Numbered from the stretch's first letter, positions 36,495 to 48,205 are shown. The stretch is 64,000 nucleotides of DNA from Roseomonas marmotae (GCF_017654485.1 NZ_CP061091.1:2486501-2550500), one strand, 5' to 3'. Made by a program: numbers and translations. Notes: a model not told the origin generated them from the letters alone.

Positions 36495-37385
36495 TCAGCC
36501 CGCGAAGCGCAGCGCCGGCAGGCCTGGCACCCCTGCGTCCAGCACCATCAGCCGGCCAGCCCAAGGCTGCGCGGCGAGTTCCTTCCCGTCCAGGCCCTCA
36601 CTGGCCGAGGTGACGTAGAGGCTCCGCAGATCCGGTCCGCCGAAGGCGCAGCAGGTGATGTCTCGCACCGGCAGCGGCAGGAAGCGGTCGAGTTCGCCGT
36701 CCGGACGAAACCGCGCGAGACCGCCGCCGCCGTAACGCGCGCTCCAGAGGAAGCCCTCAGCATCCACCGCGGCGCCATCCGGACTGCCGGGGACATCCGC
36801 CCCGTCGTGGAAGATCCGGGCCTCGCCCAGGCGGCCGCTCTCGCGATCGAAATCATGGACATAGATGATGCCCTCGGGCGTGTCCGAGACATAGAAGCGC
36901 TGACCGTCCGGGCTCCAGTTCAGCCCATTGGCGATCCGCAGCCCCCGCTGCCAGAGGGTAATGCCGCCATCGGCGCGCAGAACGTGGAGATCGGCATCGG
37001 CTTCCTCGCCCTCCTCCCGCATCGCGCCGCACCAGAAGCGTCCAGCGGGGTCGCAGCGGCCATCGTTCAACCGCTGGCCCGCAGCCAGCTCCGGCCGCAC
37101 CGGCACCGGCTCCATCGCGCCGGTCGATGGGTCGAAACGGGCGAAGCCGGATGCCAGGGCGATGATCAGGCCGCCGGACCGGCACAACGCCAGGGCAGCG
37201 ACGCGCTCCGGCATGATCCAGCTCTTCGTGTTACCGCTGGCAGGATGCAACCGGTGGATGCGGGCTTCAGGGATATCGACCCACCATAGCGCCTCGTCCC
37301 GTTCATCCCAGACGGGACTCTCGCCCAGGCTGTTCCGTAATTCCACAACAGGGCGGCATCGGGTGACGGAGTCGGTGGATGTCAT
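36495..37385 (-). CDS. SMP-30/gluconolactonase/LRE family protein
   Basis: A 296-residue six-bladed beta-propeller lactonase. NSLGESPVWDERDEALWWVDI contains the metal-ligand Glu; RFWCGAM, NGLNWSPDGQRFYVSDT (Asn and Asp ligands) and ADVPGSPDGAAVDAEGFLWSA follow the family pattern. It hydrolyses sugar lactones to aldonic acids. The ATG at 37385 lies about 12 nt after GGGAG. It could feed the KDG kinase/aldolase pair at 21-23 kb, but the distance makes this speculative. Confidence 0.88.
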   Translation of the reverse strand: MTSTDSVTRCRPVVELRNSLGESPVWDERDEALWWVDIPEARIHRLHPASGNTKSWIMPERVAALALCRSGGLIIALASGFARFDPSTGAMEPVPVRPELAAGQRLNDGRCDPAGRFWCGAMREEGEEADADLHVLRADGGITLWQRGLRIANGLNWSPDGQRFYVSDTPEGIIYVHDFDRESGRLGEARIFHDGADVPGSPDGAAVDAEGFLWSARYGGGGLARFRPDGELDRFLPLPVRDITCCAFGGPDLRSLYVTSASEGLDGKELAAQPWAGRLMVLDAGVPGLPALRFAG

Positions 37386-37776
37386 GCCAGGAGCTTCTCC
37401 CATAAGGCCGGCGCGCCTGCCGCGCCTTCCCGTTCCCAACGCGGAAGAGGCCTGAAACGTGGCGGCCCCGCCATGCCGGGCAACCTGGCCCCAGCCTGTC
37501 GTTCCGTCATCAAATCGACGAGATTCGATGCAACTGGAGGCTGTCCTTGCTGTTGCAGCTTGCCCGGCGCCGGTCGGCTTGTCTAGATGCAGGACGGGCC
37601 GCATCCCGACCCGCGCCGGGCAGCGACCCAGTCCCTCCGTCCCGCCAGAGGGCATGGCAGGCTCTGGACCCCCTCACGCCTTTCCAGGGCCTGCCACCTT
37701 CAGGCACGACCCGCCGGGCAGGAAGTCGGCCTCCGCGACCAGTCCCTCCCACCAGGAGCGCGTCGAGACCCCGCGG
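37386..37776. other. Intergenic region between serC and the SMP-30 gene
   Basis: 391 bp without a convincing gene. Reading frames here are short and family-free. A small dyad ATCGA-N6-TCGAT lies at 37514-37529, a possible operator, and the segment should hold the promoter of the SMP-30 gene. No hairpin plus T-tract is seen for serC. Confidence 0.45.
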
Positions 37777-38961
37777 TCAGCCGGTCTGCCCGGAAGCAAG
37801 CCGCGTCGCCACCTCGGCCAGCGCCCAGTCGATCCAGGGCAGCAGCCTTTCGATATCGCTGGTTTCCACCGTGGCGCCGCCCCAGATGCGGAGGCCCGGA
37901 GGCGCGTCGCGGTAGGGAGCGACATCCATGGCCGCTCCTTCCCTCTCCAGCAGCGCGGCCAGCAGCTTCGCCGCCGCCGCCTGGCCTTCCGGCGCCAGAG
38001 CCGTGAACCAGGGGGCGGCGATGCGGAGGCAGATGGAGGTGCAGGAGCGCGTTTCCGGCCGCTCCGCCAGGAAGGCGACCTGGTCCTGCCGCTCCACCCA
38101 GGCCGCGACGGCAGCGAGATTGGCCTCGGACCGCGCCACCAGCGCCGGCAGCCCGCCGATCTGCTCGGCCCAGCGCAGCCCGTCCAGCGCATCCTCCACC
38201 ACCAGCATGGAGGGGGTGTTGATGGTATCGCCCCGGAAGATGCCCTCGATCAGCTTGCCGCCCTTGGTGAGGCGGAAGATCTTCGGCAGCGGCCATCCGG
38301 GCGTGTGGCTTTCCAGCCGCGCCACGGCACGGGGGGAAAGCGCCAGCATTCCATGCGCCGCCTCCCCGCCCAGCACCTTCTGCCAGGACCAGGTGACCAC
38401 ATCCAGCTTGTCCCAGGGCAGGTCCATGGCGAAGGCGGCCGAGGTGGCATCGCAGATCGCCAGCCCCTGGCGGTCCGCCGGGATCCAGTCCCCATCCGGC
38501 AGCCGCACGCCCGAGGTCGTGCCGTTCCAGACGAAGACCACGTCCTGGTCCCAGGAAACCTGCGCCAGGTCCGGCAGCCCGCCATAGGGCGCCTGGATCA
38601 GCCGCGTATCCTGCAGCTTCAACTGGGTGGTGATGTCACTGGCCCATTCGCCGGAGAAGCTTTCCCAGGCCAGCACATCGACGCCCCGTGGCCCGAGCAG
38701 CGACCAGAGCGCCATCTCCACCGCGCCGGTATCCGAAGCCGGGACGATGCCGAGCCGCCAGCCCTCCGGCATCCGTAGCACGGCCTTGGAGCGGTCGATC
38801 ACCTCCGCCAGCCTTGCCTTCAGCGCCGGGGCACGGTGGCTGCGGCCCAGCAGCGCCCCTTCTAGCGCCGCCAGGGACCACCCCGGGCGCTTGGCGCAGG
38901 GACCGGACGAGAAGTGAGGATTCGCCGGGCGAAGCGCGGGCGGTGGATTGGCGTGCGGCAT
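37777..38961 (-). CDS. serC: Phosphoserine transaminase
   Basis: PLP-dependent enzyme converting 3-phosphohydroxypyruvate to phosphoserine for serine biosynthesis (and a step of pyridoxal synthesis). 394 aa. [14 protein letters not shown], the [13 protein letters not shown] region, [16 protein letters not shown] and PLP lysine K195 in [14 protein letters not shown] mark the alphaproteobacterial-type SerC. It follows the PhzF gene at 56 nt; no serA/serB is adjacent. Confidence 0.92.
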   Translation of the reverse strand: MPHANPPPALRPANPHFSSGPCAKRPGWSLAALEGALLGRSHRAPALKARLAEVIDRSKAVLRMPEGWRLGIVPASDTGAVEMALWSLLGPRGVDVLAWESFSGEWASDITTQLKLQDTRLIQAPYGGLPDLAQVSWDQDVVFVWNGTTSGVRLPDGDWIPADRQGLAICDATSAAFAMDLPWDKLDVVTWSWQKVLGGEAAHGMLALSPRAVARLESHTPGWPLPKIFRLTKGGKLIEGIFRGDTINTPSMLVVEDALDGLRWAEQIGGLPALVARSEANLAAVAAWVERQDQVAFLAERPETRSCTSICLRIAAPWFTALAPEGQAAAAKLLAALLEREGAAMDVAPYRDAPPGLRIWGGATVETSDIERLLPWIDWALAEVATRLASGQTG

Positions 38962-39017
38962 GGATCTGGCTCGCTTCGTTCTGTCGCGGCAGGGTTAGGC
39001 CAGCAGCGGCGCCCCGA

Positions 39018-39857
39018 TCAAGCGTGGGCCCCCGGCAACAGAACCTCGCTGCGGGCATAGAGAACGGCATGGCCGCCCATCCGCACCCGCTCCCCGGCCA
39101 ATTGGCACCAGAGCGTGCCGCCCCGCGCGCTGGCCTGGTGGCAGACCAGCGCCTGCCGCCCCAGCCGCTGCGCCCAGAAAGGCACCAGCTGCACATGGGC
39201 GGCCCCTGTCACGGGGTCCTCGTTCACGCCCATGCGGGCCGAGAAATAGCGGGAAACGATATCATACCGCGGATCGTCCGAAGCCGCCGTGGCGATGACG
39301 CGCGCGACGCCACCGGGCACGGAATCCGGCAGGCCGGCGATACGGACATGGTCGGGCGTCAGCGCCCGGACGATCTCGGCATTGTCGAACAGGCAGATCC
39401 AGTCCCGCGCCTTCCAGACCTCCCGCGGCACCGCCCCGAGGGCGGCGGCAAGGCCCGGCGGCGTCCGCGCGGCGCGGACAGGCGGATTGGCAGGAAAGTC
39501 GAGCACGAAGCGGTCGTCCTCCCGCTCCACGCCCAGGATGCCGGACTGCGTGCGGAACCGCAGCGGCGCCGCGGCATCCAGCTCCGTCGCCAGCACGAAA
39601 GCGGTGGCCAGGGTGGCGTGGCCGCAGAGATTGACCTCGAACTTCGGGGTGAACCAGCGCAGGTGCCACTGGCCCGGCCCGTCGGGCACGAAGAAGGCGG
39701 TTTCGCTCACGTTATGCTCGGCCGCCATGGCCTGCATCACCGCGTCCGGCAGCCAGGATTGCAGCGGCACCACCACGGCCGGGTTGCCGGCGAAGGGGCG
39801 GCTGGCAAAGGAATCCACGGTGTAGCTCGCTAGTCGAATCAGGTCATCGCCAGCCAT
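39018..39857 (-). CDS. PhzF family isomerase/epimerase-like protein
   Basis: A 279-residue protein of the PhzF/diaminopimelate-epimerase fold. SRPFAGNPAVVV near residue 15, NVSETAFFVPD (catalytic Glu) and LRWFTPKFEVNLCGHATLATA near 67-87 fit the family, as does MGVNEDPVTGAAHVQL. A perfect AAGGAGG directly precedes ATG 39857, so the in-frame GTG 18 nt upstream is rejected. Function beyond isomerase fold is unknown; it is probably not phenazine synthesis. Confidence 0.9.
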   Translation of the reverse strand: MAGDDLIRLASYTVDSFASRPFAGNPAVVVPLQSWLPDAVMQAMAAEHNVSETAFFVPDGPGQWHLRWFTPKFEVNLCGHATLATAFVLATELDAAAPLRFRTQSGILGVEREDDRFVLDFPANPPVRAARTPPGLAAALGAVPREVWKARDWICLFDNAEIVRALTPDHVRIAGLPDSVPGGVARVIATAASDDPRYDIVSRYFSARMGVNEDPVTGAAHVQLVPFWAQRLGRQALVCHQASARGGTLWCQLAGERVRMGGHAVLYARSEVLLPGAHA

Positions 39858-39933
39858 GGTCTGCCCCTCCTTCACCGCCTCGCGGGACGATGCAGGATGC
39901 CAGAGGCGCCGCTGTTTCGTAGCCCCGCTTATG

Positions 39934-40749
39934 TCATGACAGGGACGCTATGCGGGCAGGGTCGATGGTTACGCCGTGGTTCAGCGGGCCATGCCCTTTT
40001 CCCAGGCCTGGGGCCAGCTTCAGCGCCGCCTGCACGAAGTTCCGGCCACGCGACACGGCGTCCCGCAGCACCATGCCCTGCGCCAGGCCGGCGGCGATGG
40101 CGGAGGCCAGGGTGCAGCCGGTGCCATGGGTATGGCGGCTGTCGATCCGCCGGCTCTCGAAGACCTGGATACCGTCCTCGGTGGCCAGCAGGTCCAGCAG
40201 CAGATCGCCTTCCATGTGCCCGCCCTTCAGCAACACGGCGGGCACGCCCAGCGTCAGCATCATCTCCGCCGCCGCGCGCATCTCCCTCAACCCGGTGATG
40301 CGCATGCCCGAGAGCACTTCCGCCTCCGGGATATTCGGCGTCAGCAGCGCCGCGAAGGGCAGCAGGCGGCGCTTCAGCATTTCCACGGCCTCAGGCGCCA
40401 GCAGGCGGCTGCCGCCCTTGGCCACCATCACCGGGTCCACCACCACGGGGATGCCGCGCCCCTCCTCGGCCAGGGCGTCGCAGACAGCCTCAATGGTCAC
40501 GGCATCGCCCAACATGCCCGTCTTGACGGCATCGGCGCCGATGTCGCGCAGGGTCAGGCGGATCTGCTGGCGGATGAAGTCGGGCGGCACCGGATGCACC
40601 CCGTGCACGCCCAGCGTGTCCTGCGCCGTCAGCGCCGTGACGGCGGTGGCGGAATAGGCGTCCATCGCCGCGCAGGCCTTGATATCCGCCTGAATGCCAG
40701 CCCCGCCGCCGGAATCCGAGCCGGCGACGATCAGAACCCGGCCGCGCAT
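39934..40749 (-). CDS. thiD: Hydroxymethylpyrimidine/phosphomethylpyrimidine kinase
   Basis: A 271-residue ribokinase-fold kinase of thiamine biosynthesis, phosphorylating HMP twice. VAGSDSGGGAGIQADIKA (N-terminal), VDPVMVAKGGSRLL, LTPNIPEAEVLSG, and the catalytic HGTGCTLASAIAAGLAQG are present. It overlaps glmM by 1 nt (TAATG), so it is translationally coupled to an unrelated cell-wall gene. thiE is elsewhere (62432). Confidence 0.93.
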   Translation of the reverse strand: MRGRVLIVAGSDSGGGAGIQADIKACAAMDAYSATAVTALTAQDTLGVHGVHPVPPDFIRQQIRLTLRDIGADAVKTGMLGDAVTIEAVCDALAEEGRGIPVVVDPVMVAKGGSRLLAPEAVEMLKRRLLPFAALLTPNIPEAEVLSGMRITGLREMRAAAEMMLTLGVPAVLLKGGHMEGDLLLDLLATEDGIQVFESRRIDSRHTHGTGCTLASAIAAGLAQGMVLRDAVSRGRNFVQAALKLAPGLGKGHGPLNHGVTIDPARIASLS

Positions 40750-42131
40750 TATTCCGCGGCCCGGACCGGAATGGCTGCGGCGGCGGCCCGGGCACGGATC
40801 AGCGCGGCAAGGGATTCCACCGTCTCCTCCACCAGGCCGTCTTCCTCGGCCTCGGCCATCACGCGGATCAGCGGTTCCGTACCGCTGGCGCGGATCAGCA
40901 CGCGGCCGCGGCTGCCCAGCCGCGTCTCGGCAGCGGCGATCGCCTCCTTCACCGCCGGATCCTCCAGCGGGCTGGCGCCGTTGTAGCGCACATTCACCAG
41001 CCGCTGCGGCAGCGGCGTGAAACGGCGGCAGGCCTCGCTGGCAGGCTGGCCGCGCGCCACCAGCTCAGCCAGCACCTGCAAGGCCGCCACCAGCCCATCC
41101 CCGGTGGTGCCGAACTCGCTCATGATCATATGGCCCGACTGCTCCCCACCCAGGTTGCAACCGGTCTCCCGCATCCGTTCCGAGACGTAGCGGTCGCCGA
41201 CCCTGGTTCGGATCAATGTCAGCCCTAGACCGTCAAGAAAGCGTTCAAGGCCCAGATTCGACATGACCGTGGCCACCACGCTGCCACCCGCGAGGCGCCC
41301 CTGCTCGGCCCAGGATTCGGCGATGGTGGCCAGGATCTGGTCGCCGTCGATGATCTGCCCATGCTCATCCACCAGCACCAGCCGGTCGGCATCGCCATCG
41401 AGGGCGATGCCGAGGTCGGCCCGCCGCTCCCGCACCAGCTCCGCCAGCCTGCCCGGCGCGGTGGAGCCGCATTCCTTGTTGATGTTGAAGCCATCGGGCG
41501 AGACGCCGATCGGCACCACCTCCGCCCCCAGTTCCCACAGCACAGTGGGGGCGACCCTGTAGGCGGCGCCATGGGCGCAATCGACCACCACGCGCAGCCC
41601 GGACAGGCTGAGGCGCTTCGGGAAGCTGGCCTTGACCGCCTCGATATAGCGGCCGGGCGCATCTTCCAGCCGGCTGGCGCGGCCAAGGCGGGAAGGCGAG
41701 GCCAGGCCCGTCGGCTCCCCCGCCATCATGGCTTCGATCTCCATCTCCTGAGCGTCGGAGAGCTTCAGCCCGTCAGGGCCGAAAAGCTTGATGCCGTTAT
41801 CCTCGAAGGGATTGTGGCTGGCGGAGATCATCACGCCGAGATCCGCGCGCAGGCTGCGCGTCAGCAGGGCGATGGCCGGGGTTGGCAGCGGCCCCACCAG
41901 TACCACGTCCATGCCCGCACCGACGAAGCCCGCCGTCAGCGCCGGCTCCAGCATATAGCCGGAAAGGCGGGTGTCCTTGCCGATCACCACACGGTGCCGG
42001 TGTGCGCCGCGGCTGAAGAAGCGCCCTGCGGCCTGCCCCAGCCGCAGGGCGGTCAGCGCATCCATGGGCGCGCGGTTCGCAACGCCCCGGATGCCATCGG
42101 TGCCAAAAAGCCGGCGCACGGCTTCGGTCAT
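40749..42131 (-). CDS. glmM: Phosphoglucosamine mutase
   Basis: Converts glucosamine-6-P to glucosamine-1-P for UDP-GlcNAc. 460 aa. [13 protein letters not shown], phosphoserine loop [18 protein letters not shown] (active Ser S105), metal-binding DGDADRL and C-terminal [14 protein letters not shown]. It follows folP by 159 nt and is coupled to thiD. The ftsH-folP-glmM order is widely conserved. Confidence 0.95.
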   Translation of the reverse strand: MTEAVRRLFGTDGIRGVANRAPMDALTALRLGQAAGRFFSRGAHRHRVVIGKDTRLSGYMLEPALTAGFVGAGMDVVLVGPLPTPAIALLTRSLRADLGVMISASHNPFEDNGIKLFGPDGLKLSDAQEMEIEAMMAGEPTGLASPSRLGRASRLEDAPGRYIEAVKASFPKRLSLSGLRVVVDCAHGAAYRVAPTVLWELGAEVVPIGVSPDGFNINKECGSTAPGRLAELVRERRADLGIALDGDADRLVLVDEHGQIIDGDQILATIAESWAEQGRLAGGSVVATVMSNLGLERFLDGLGLTLIRTRVGDRYVSERMRETGCNLGGEQSGHMIMSEFGTTGDGLVAALQVLAELVARGQPASEACRRFTPLPQRLVNVRYNGASPLEDPAVKEAIAAAETRLGSRGRVLIRASGTEPLIRVMAEAEEDGLVEETVESLAALIRARAAAAAIPVRAAE

Positions 42132-42290
42132 GCCGGATCGTCCTTCATCAACCCATTTCGGTCCCGGAGATTTCCTCTTGCGCTGGCGCAGGTCAAATAC
42201 TCCAGGTTGCTTTTAGCGTGGGATCTTCACCCGGGCGGCTTTTCCGTCCGGCAGCACTCTCCCCTTTAACGCGGCCGGCGCCATGCCGCA

Positions 42291-43349
42291 TCAGGCCAGT
42301 TCAGTGGCCCGTGAAAGGGCCCCATCGGCACAGGCCTGCCACATCCGCAGCGCCCGCACCGTCTCCGCCACATCATGCACGCGCAGGATGCTGGCCCCGG
42401 CCGCCGCCGCCGCCAGCGCCACGGCGATGCTTCCCGCCATACGGTCAGCAGCCTGCTCCACCTCCGTCACCCAGCCCACCAGTCGCTTGCGGGAGGCACC
42501 GACCAGCACCCGGCAGCCGATGCCCGCCAGCAGCGGCAGCCGGTTCAGCAGCAAGAGGTCCTGTTCCCGCGTCTTGCCGAAGCCGATGCCGGGATCGATG
42601 GCGATGCGCCCGCGCGGAATGCCCAGCGCCTCAGCCGTCTCCACGCGCTGGCGCAGGAAGCGGGCGACCTCCAGCACGACATCCTGATAGGCGGTGGCCT
42701 CGTGCATACGGCGCAGGTCCAGCGCCGGCATATGCATCAGCACCACCGGCGCGCGGGCCTCCTGCACCACCCGCACCGACTGCGCGTCCTGGCGCAGGGC
42801 GGAGATGTCGTTGACGATCTCGGCCCCCGCATCCAGCACGGCCTTCATGGTATCGGCATGCCGGGTATCAACGCTGACCACCGCTGCCGTGGCCAGGGAC
42901 CGCACCACCGGCAGGATGCGCGCTATCTCCTCCCGCGCCGTCAGAGGGGTTGCGCCAGGGCGGGTACTCTCCCCGCCGATGTCCAGGATATCCGCCCCCT
43001 GTTCCAGCATGGCGTGGCCCGCGGCGATGGCCGCCCCGGGGTCCAGGTGCTGCCCACCGTTCGAGAAACTATCCGGCGTGATGTTCAGGATGCCCATGAC
43101 CAGCGGCCTGTCCTGCGGCAGCCCGGCGAAAGGCAGCGGGCGGCGCGTCAGCGGCGGCAGCAGGTCTTCCCATTCCTCGGGCAGGGCCGAGACCGGCAGG
43201 ATGCCCTGCTCCCGCCCGTCCTCGATCAGCCGCAGCAGGGAGAAAGCGGCCGGCCCGCCGGCCAGCGGCATGGCGTGCCCGGCCCGGACGGCATGGAACC
43301 CTGCCGGGCCATGCAGCAGTCCCAGCGGCTCCAGCCAGCGTTCAGCCAT
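42291..43349 (-). CDS. folP: Dihydropteroate synthase
   Basis: A 352-residue folate-pathway enzyme, joining pterin pyrophosphate and p-aminobenzoate. Core motifs: PLVMGILNITPDSFSNGG (about 83-100), DIGGESTRPGATPL, VSVDTRHADTMKAVL, DPGIGFGKTREQD, GASRKR. An N-terminal extension of about 80 residues precedes the TIM barrel. It lies after the ftsH terminator, 84 nt downstream of ftsH, so it has its own promoter or partial read-through. Confidence 0.94.
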   Translation of the reverse strand: MAERWLEPLGLLHGPAGFHAVRAGHAMPLAGGPAAFSLLRLIEDGREQGILPVSALPEEWEDLLPPLTRRPLPFAGLPQDRPLVMGILNITPDSFSNGGQHLDPGAAIAAGHAMLEQGADILDIGGESTRPGATPLTAREEIARILPVVRSLATAAVVSVDTRHADTMKAVLDAGAEIVNDISALRQDAQSVRVVQEARAPVVLMHMPALDLRRMHEATAYQDVVLEVARFLRQRVETAEALGIPRGRIAIDPGIGFGKTREQDLLLLNRLPLLAGIGCRVLVGASRKRLVGWVTEVEQAADRMAGSIAVALAAAAAGASILRVHDVAETVRALRMWQACADGALSRATELA

Positions 43350-43364
43350 GAGAGGATCTCCCAG

Positions 43365-43393
43365 ACAAGAAAAAGGGCCCGCGACGGGCCCTT
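43365..43393 (-). terminator. Terminator between ftsH and folP
   Basis: On the minus strand, AAGGGCCC (43393-43386), loop GTCGC, GGGCCCTT (43380-43373) followed by a T-rich TTTCTTG tail. An 8-bp GC stem with a T-tract in the ftsH direction, ending just before the folP start. Confidence 0.85.
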
Positions 43394-43433
43394 CTCCTTA
43401 ACCTGATTCACCTCGGAGGCGGAACGCTTTCCC

Positions 43434-45359
<1,926 letters not shown>

Positions 45360-45472
45360 CGTGCGGTTCCCATTCGATCGCCAGGCGAACCCGGCGTCCT
45401 GACAAGATAGGACGTCAAGCCGAGTTCTGAAACCATGTCACTTAATTCATCCGTGCCTCGGCGGCCAGTTTC

Positions 45473-46699
45473 CTAAGGTAATGGCCCGCCGGCGGGGTCG
45501 AAGCACAGTTCCCCTCCGACCCCCAGCCGCAGCGCCGGCACGCTCAGGATGGCTCCCCCCCGCCGCAGGGCGGGCAGCCCGGCCAGCACGCGGGCCGGCA
45601 GGCCCCGCCGTGCCGGGCGGGGCAGCCAGGCAGCGTCCCTGCCCAGCGCGCCGATCGTCGCACCTTCCACCACCCGGAGCACGCGCCAGCGGCCATCCCA
45701 CCGCACGCCCGCTACGGCGAGAACCGGCAGGGCGCAGGCCGCGGCCTCCCGGCAGAGTAGTCCGCCGCTCCAGTGCACCCCATGGAGGGTGCCCTGTCCC
45801 CGCCGCAGCAGCGCGGCCACGGCGGCTCCGGCCGGTGCGTGCTCGGCGCCGGAAAGCAGCCGCAGCAAAGCCGCCATCCCCATCTCCGCCACGCTGTCGT
45901 TGCCCAGGGCAGCCCCGTCCAGCCTCGCCCAGCCTTGCGGTGCCAGATGCAGCGCCCCGGCCAGCCGGGCCGCCACGGCCGCCTCCAGCCGGGCCCGGCG
46001 CCGCGCGAAAGCCCGCGCGGCTTCAGCCAGGGCGGCAGTGCCCGCGCCCTGCCCGCCTGCATCGCCCAGCGCCAGCCGCAGTCGCGCACGGGTGAAGCGG
46101 GGATCGAGATTGGAGGGGTCACGCAACGGAACCACCCCATTCACTTTCAAAAGTGACTCCAAACGTGCCGGGGGCATATCCAGCAACGGTCGCAGCAACA
46201 GGGCCTGCGCCGCTGGCCGGGCCGCGGCCATGCCGGCCAGCCCTGCCCCGCCGCTGCCGCGCAGGGCACGGAACAGCAGCGTCTCCGCCTGGTCGCCCCG
46301 GTGCTGCCCCAGCAGCAACCAGGCCGCGCCCAGGCTGGCACAGCGGTCCAGCATGGCGGAGAGTCGCGCGGCACGGGCGCGCTCCTGTATGGCCGTGCCA
46401 CCCGGCAGGCTCAGGGACAGGATCTCCGCTTCGATGCCAAGCTGGCGCAGGGTGTCGGCGGTCCAGTCCGCCTCCGCGGCGCTCTCCGCCCGCAACCCAT
46501 GGTCCACCACCAGTCCATGGAGATGCCCGCCTCGCGCCCGGGTCCAGTCACGCGCCAGCAGCGCCAGGGCCAGGGAATGCGGCCCGCCAGAGACGCCGAC
46601 CGCCAGACGGGGTGCCAGCCCGAAGGGGCCGAGCGGCGCCATCAGCGCCGCGAACTCCTCCGCCCCCGGCGCGGAATCGGCCCCGGGCAGGGTCTTCAC
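45473..46699 (-). CDS. tilS: tRNA(Ile)-lysidine synthetase
   Basis: Modifies C34 of the tRNA(Ile) reading AUA to lysidine, an essential step. About 408 aa. N-type PP-loop domain: SGGPHS at 37-42, VDHGLRAESAAEADWT and GQHRGDQAETLLFRALRGSG are recognisable TilS signatures, and the C-terminal domain follows. Two usual Asp are changed (SGGxDS to SGGPHS; HxxDDQ to HRGDQ). GTG 46699 lies 4 nt after the cpoB stop; the alternative TTG at 46750 overlaps cpoB. Confidence 0.88.
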   Translation of the reverse strand: MKTLPGADSAPGAEEFAALMAPLGPFGLAPRLAVGVSGGPHSLALALLARDWTRARGGHLHGLVVDHGLRAESAAEADWTADTLRQLGIEAEILSLSLPGGTAIQERARAARLSAMLDRCASLGAAWLLLGQHRGDQAETLLFRALRGSGGAGLAGMAAARPAAQALLLRPLLDMPPARLESLLKVNGVVPLRDPSNLDPRFTRARLRLALGDAGGQGAGTAALAEAARAFARRRARLEAAVAARLAGALHLAPQGWARLDGAALGNDSVAEMGMAALLRLLSGAEHAPAGAAVAALLRRGQGTLHGVHWSGGLLCREAAACALPVLAVAGVRWDGRWRVLRVVEGATIGALGRDAAWLPRPARRGLPARVLAGLPALRRGGAILSVPALRLGVGGELCFDPAGGPLP

Positions 46700-46703
46700 C
46701 GCG

Positions 46704-47555
46704 TCAGCGGCAGCCGCCGCGCTGGCGGGCGCTGGTCGCGCGCTCGGCAAGGCTGCCCGAGAGGCGCGGGAACTCGCTGCGAAGGTTATTCAGCGTATCG
46801 CAGGCCTCACGCTTGGCATTCAGGCCCAGGAAGGCATTGGCCAGGCCGATCATCGCCTCCGGCGCGCGGGTGGACTGGCGGTTGCGCTTGTAGGCATCGT
46901 CATAGGCAATGGCCGCATTGGCGAAATCGCGACGGCCCAGCAGCGCGTCGGCCAGCAGCAACTGCCCGTCCTGGGCACGCGCACCACGGGCGGCGATCAC
47001 CTCGCGCGCCGCCGCCTCAGCCGCCGCGTAATCCCGGCGGGACAGCGCGGCCTGCCCATCGGCCAGCGCGCGCTCGGCGGTGCGGGGCGCGGCGGCGGCC
47101 GGCGGCGCGGCCGGAGCGGCTGGCGCGGTGGGGGCCGGACCCGCCGCCGGGGCCGAGGGCCGCCCGCCGCTCGCGCCGCCCTCAAGCTGCTGGAGGCGGA
47201 AATCCATGTCGCCCTGCAGCTTCTCGACCTGCTGCTGCAGGGTGCGGTTGCGGTACTCGGCCTCATCGGCGCGGCCCCGCAGGCGGCGCACTTCCTCGTC
47301 CAGCTGGTTCACACGGTCCAGCAACGAGCCCACCAGTTCGGAAGCGCCGCCAGCCGCGGGGCGGCCGGGCGCCACCGGCGCCGGCACATAGGTCTGGCCG
47401 GCGCCGCCGCCGCGCCGCAGCTGCTCCAGCTCGTTGCGGAGCTGCAGGATCTGGTTCTGCAGGGCAATGCCTTCGCGGCTGTCCATCTGCGCCACGGCGG
47501 GAGTGGCCATCAGCATCGGCAGCAGCGGCGCGGCGAGAAGAAGCTTGCGGAGCAT
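46704..47555 (-). CDS. cpoB: Tol-Pal system protein CpoB/YbgF
   Basis: A 283-residue periplasmic protein. Signal peptide MLRKLLLAAPLLPMLMATPAVA (cleavage near 23), an N-terminal coiled coil (ALQNQILQLRNELEQL, then VNQLDEEVRRLRGRADEAEY), a Gly/Ala/Pro linker, and C-terminal TPR-like repeats (ADGQAALSRRDYAAAEAAAR...). It links Tol-Pal to peptidoglycan synthesis. A terminator separates it from pal, implying its own promoter; tilS follows. Confidence 0.93.
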   Translation of the reverse strand: MLRKLLLAAPLLPMLMATPAVAQMDSREGIALQNQILQLRNELEQLRRGGGAGQTYVPAPVAPGRPAAGGASELVGSLLDRVNQLDEEVRRLRGRADEAEYRNRTLQQQVEKLQGDMDFRLQQLEGGASGGRPSAPAAGPAPTAPAAPAAPPAAAAPRTAERALADGQAALSRRDYAAAEAAAREVIAARGARAQDGQLLLADALLGRRDFANAAIAYDDAYKRNRQSTRAPEAMIGLANAFLGLNAKREACDTLNNLRSEFPRLSGSLAERATSARQRGGCR

Positions 47556-47612
47556 GGTTCCATCCTTGCGAGCGGCGCGACCCGGGCGCCATCCCCGGAC
47601 CCTGTCTGCGTT

Positions 47613-47662
47613 CCAAAATAAGAAAGCGGCGGCCCCCGTGATACGGAAGCCGCCGCTTCTTT
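47613..47662 (-). terminator. Terminator after pal
   Basis: On the minus strand, AAGCGGCGGC (47658-47649) pairs perfectly with GCCGCCGCTT (47633-47624), 15-nt loop containing an inner CCGT/ACGG mini-stem, and a trailing TCTTATTTTG. It should end the tol-pal message just before cpoB. Confidence 0.85.
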
Positions 47663-47713
47663 TCAGCCCCTCAACCCTGCGTCAACGCAGGATTGGCGAA
47701 AGCCAAGACTTGT

Positions 47714-48205
47714 TCAGCGCACCACGGTCACGGCGCGGCGGTTCTGCGCCCAGGCTTCCTCATTGGAGCCGAGCGCCGCCGGGCGGTCCTTGCCGAAGGA
47801 GACGGTGTTCACGCGGTTGCCCGACACGCCCTGGGAGACCAGCACGTCGCGCGCCGCATTGGCACGGCGCTGGCCCAGCGCCAGGTTGTACTCGCGCGTG
47901 CCACGCTCGTCCGCATGGCCCTCAACGGTGACCATCACCTGCGGATACTGCGCCAGCCAGGCGGCCTGACGCTCCAGCACCGGGCGCTGGTCGCCGCCGA
48001 CCGAGGAGCCGTCCAGCGGGAAGAAGACGCGGTCGCCGACATTGGCCACCAGGTCTTCCTGGCTGCCCGGACGCACGCTGCCGGAAATGCCGACATTGGA
48101 GCCGGCACCGGCACCGGCGCCAGTGGCCGCGCCCGAGGTGTCCTCGCTGGCGCAGGCGGAGAGCAGCGCGGCCGCGGCCAGAGCGCCAAGAAGTTTCATA
48201 TTCAT
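47714..48205 (-). CDS. pal: Peptidoglycan-associated lipoprotein Pal
   Basis: A 163-residue outer-membrane lipoprotein. Lipobox LLSAC with lipidated C18; low-complexity Ser/Gly/Ala tether; then the OmpA-like domain (DRVFFPLDGSSV and VTVEGHADERGTREYNLALGQRRAN with peptidoglycan-binding residues). AAGGGGAATTGAGACG precedes ATG 48205. It anchors Tol-Pal to peptidoglycan. Confidence 0.96.
   Translation of the reverse strand: MNMKLLGALAAAALLSACASEDTSGAATGAGAGAGSNVGISGSVRPGSQEDLVANVGDRVFFPLDGSSVGGDQRPVLERQAAWLAQYPQVMVTVEGHADERGTREYNLALGQRRANAARDVLVSQGVSGNRVNTVSFGKDRPAALGSNEEAWAQNRRAVTVVR

Noticed and set aside
37587..38006. Plus-strand frames opposite serC and downstream intergenic sequence
   Set aside because: Arg/Pro/Ser-rich shadows without RBS or motif.
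38962..39017. Alphaproteobacterial serC leader RNA upstream of serC
   Set aside because: The gap is only 56 nt and I cannot see a convincing pair of hairpins; a covariance-model search would decide.
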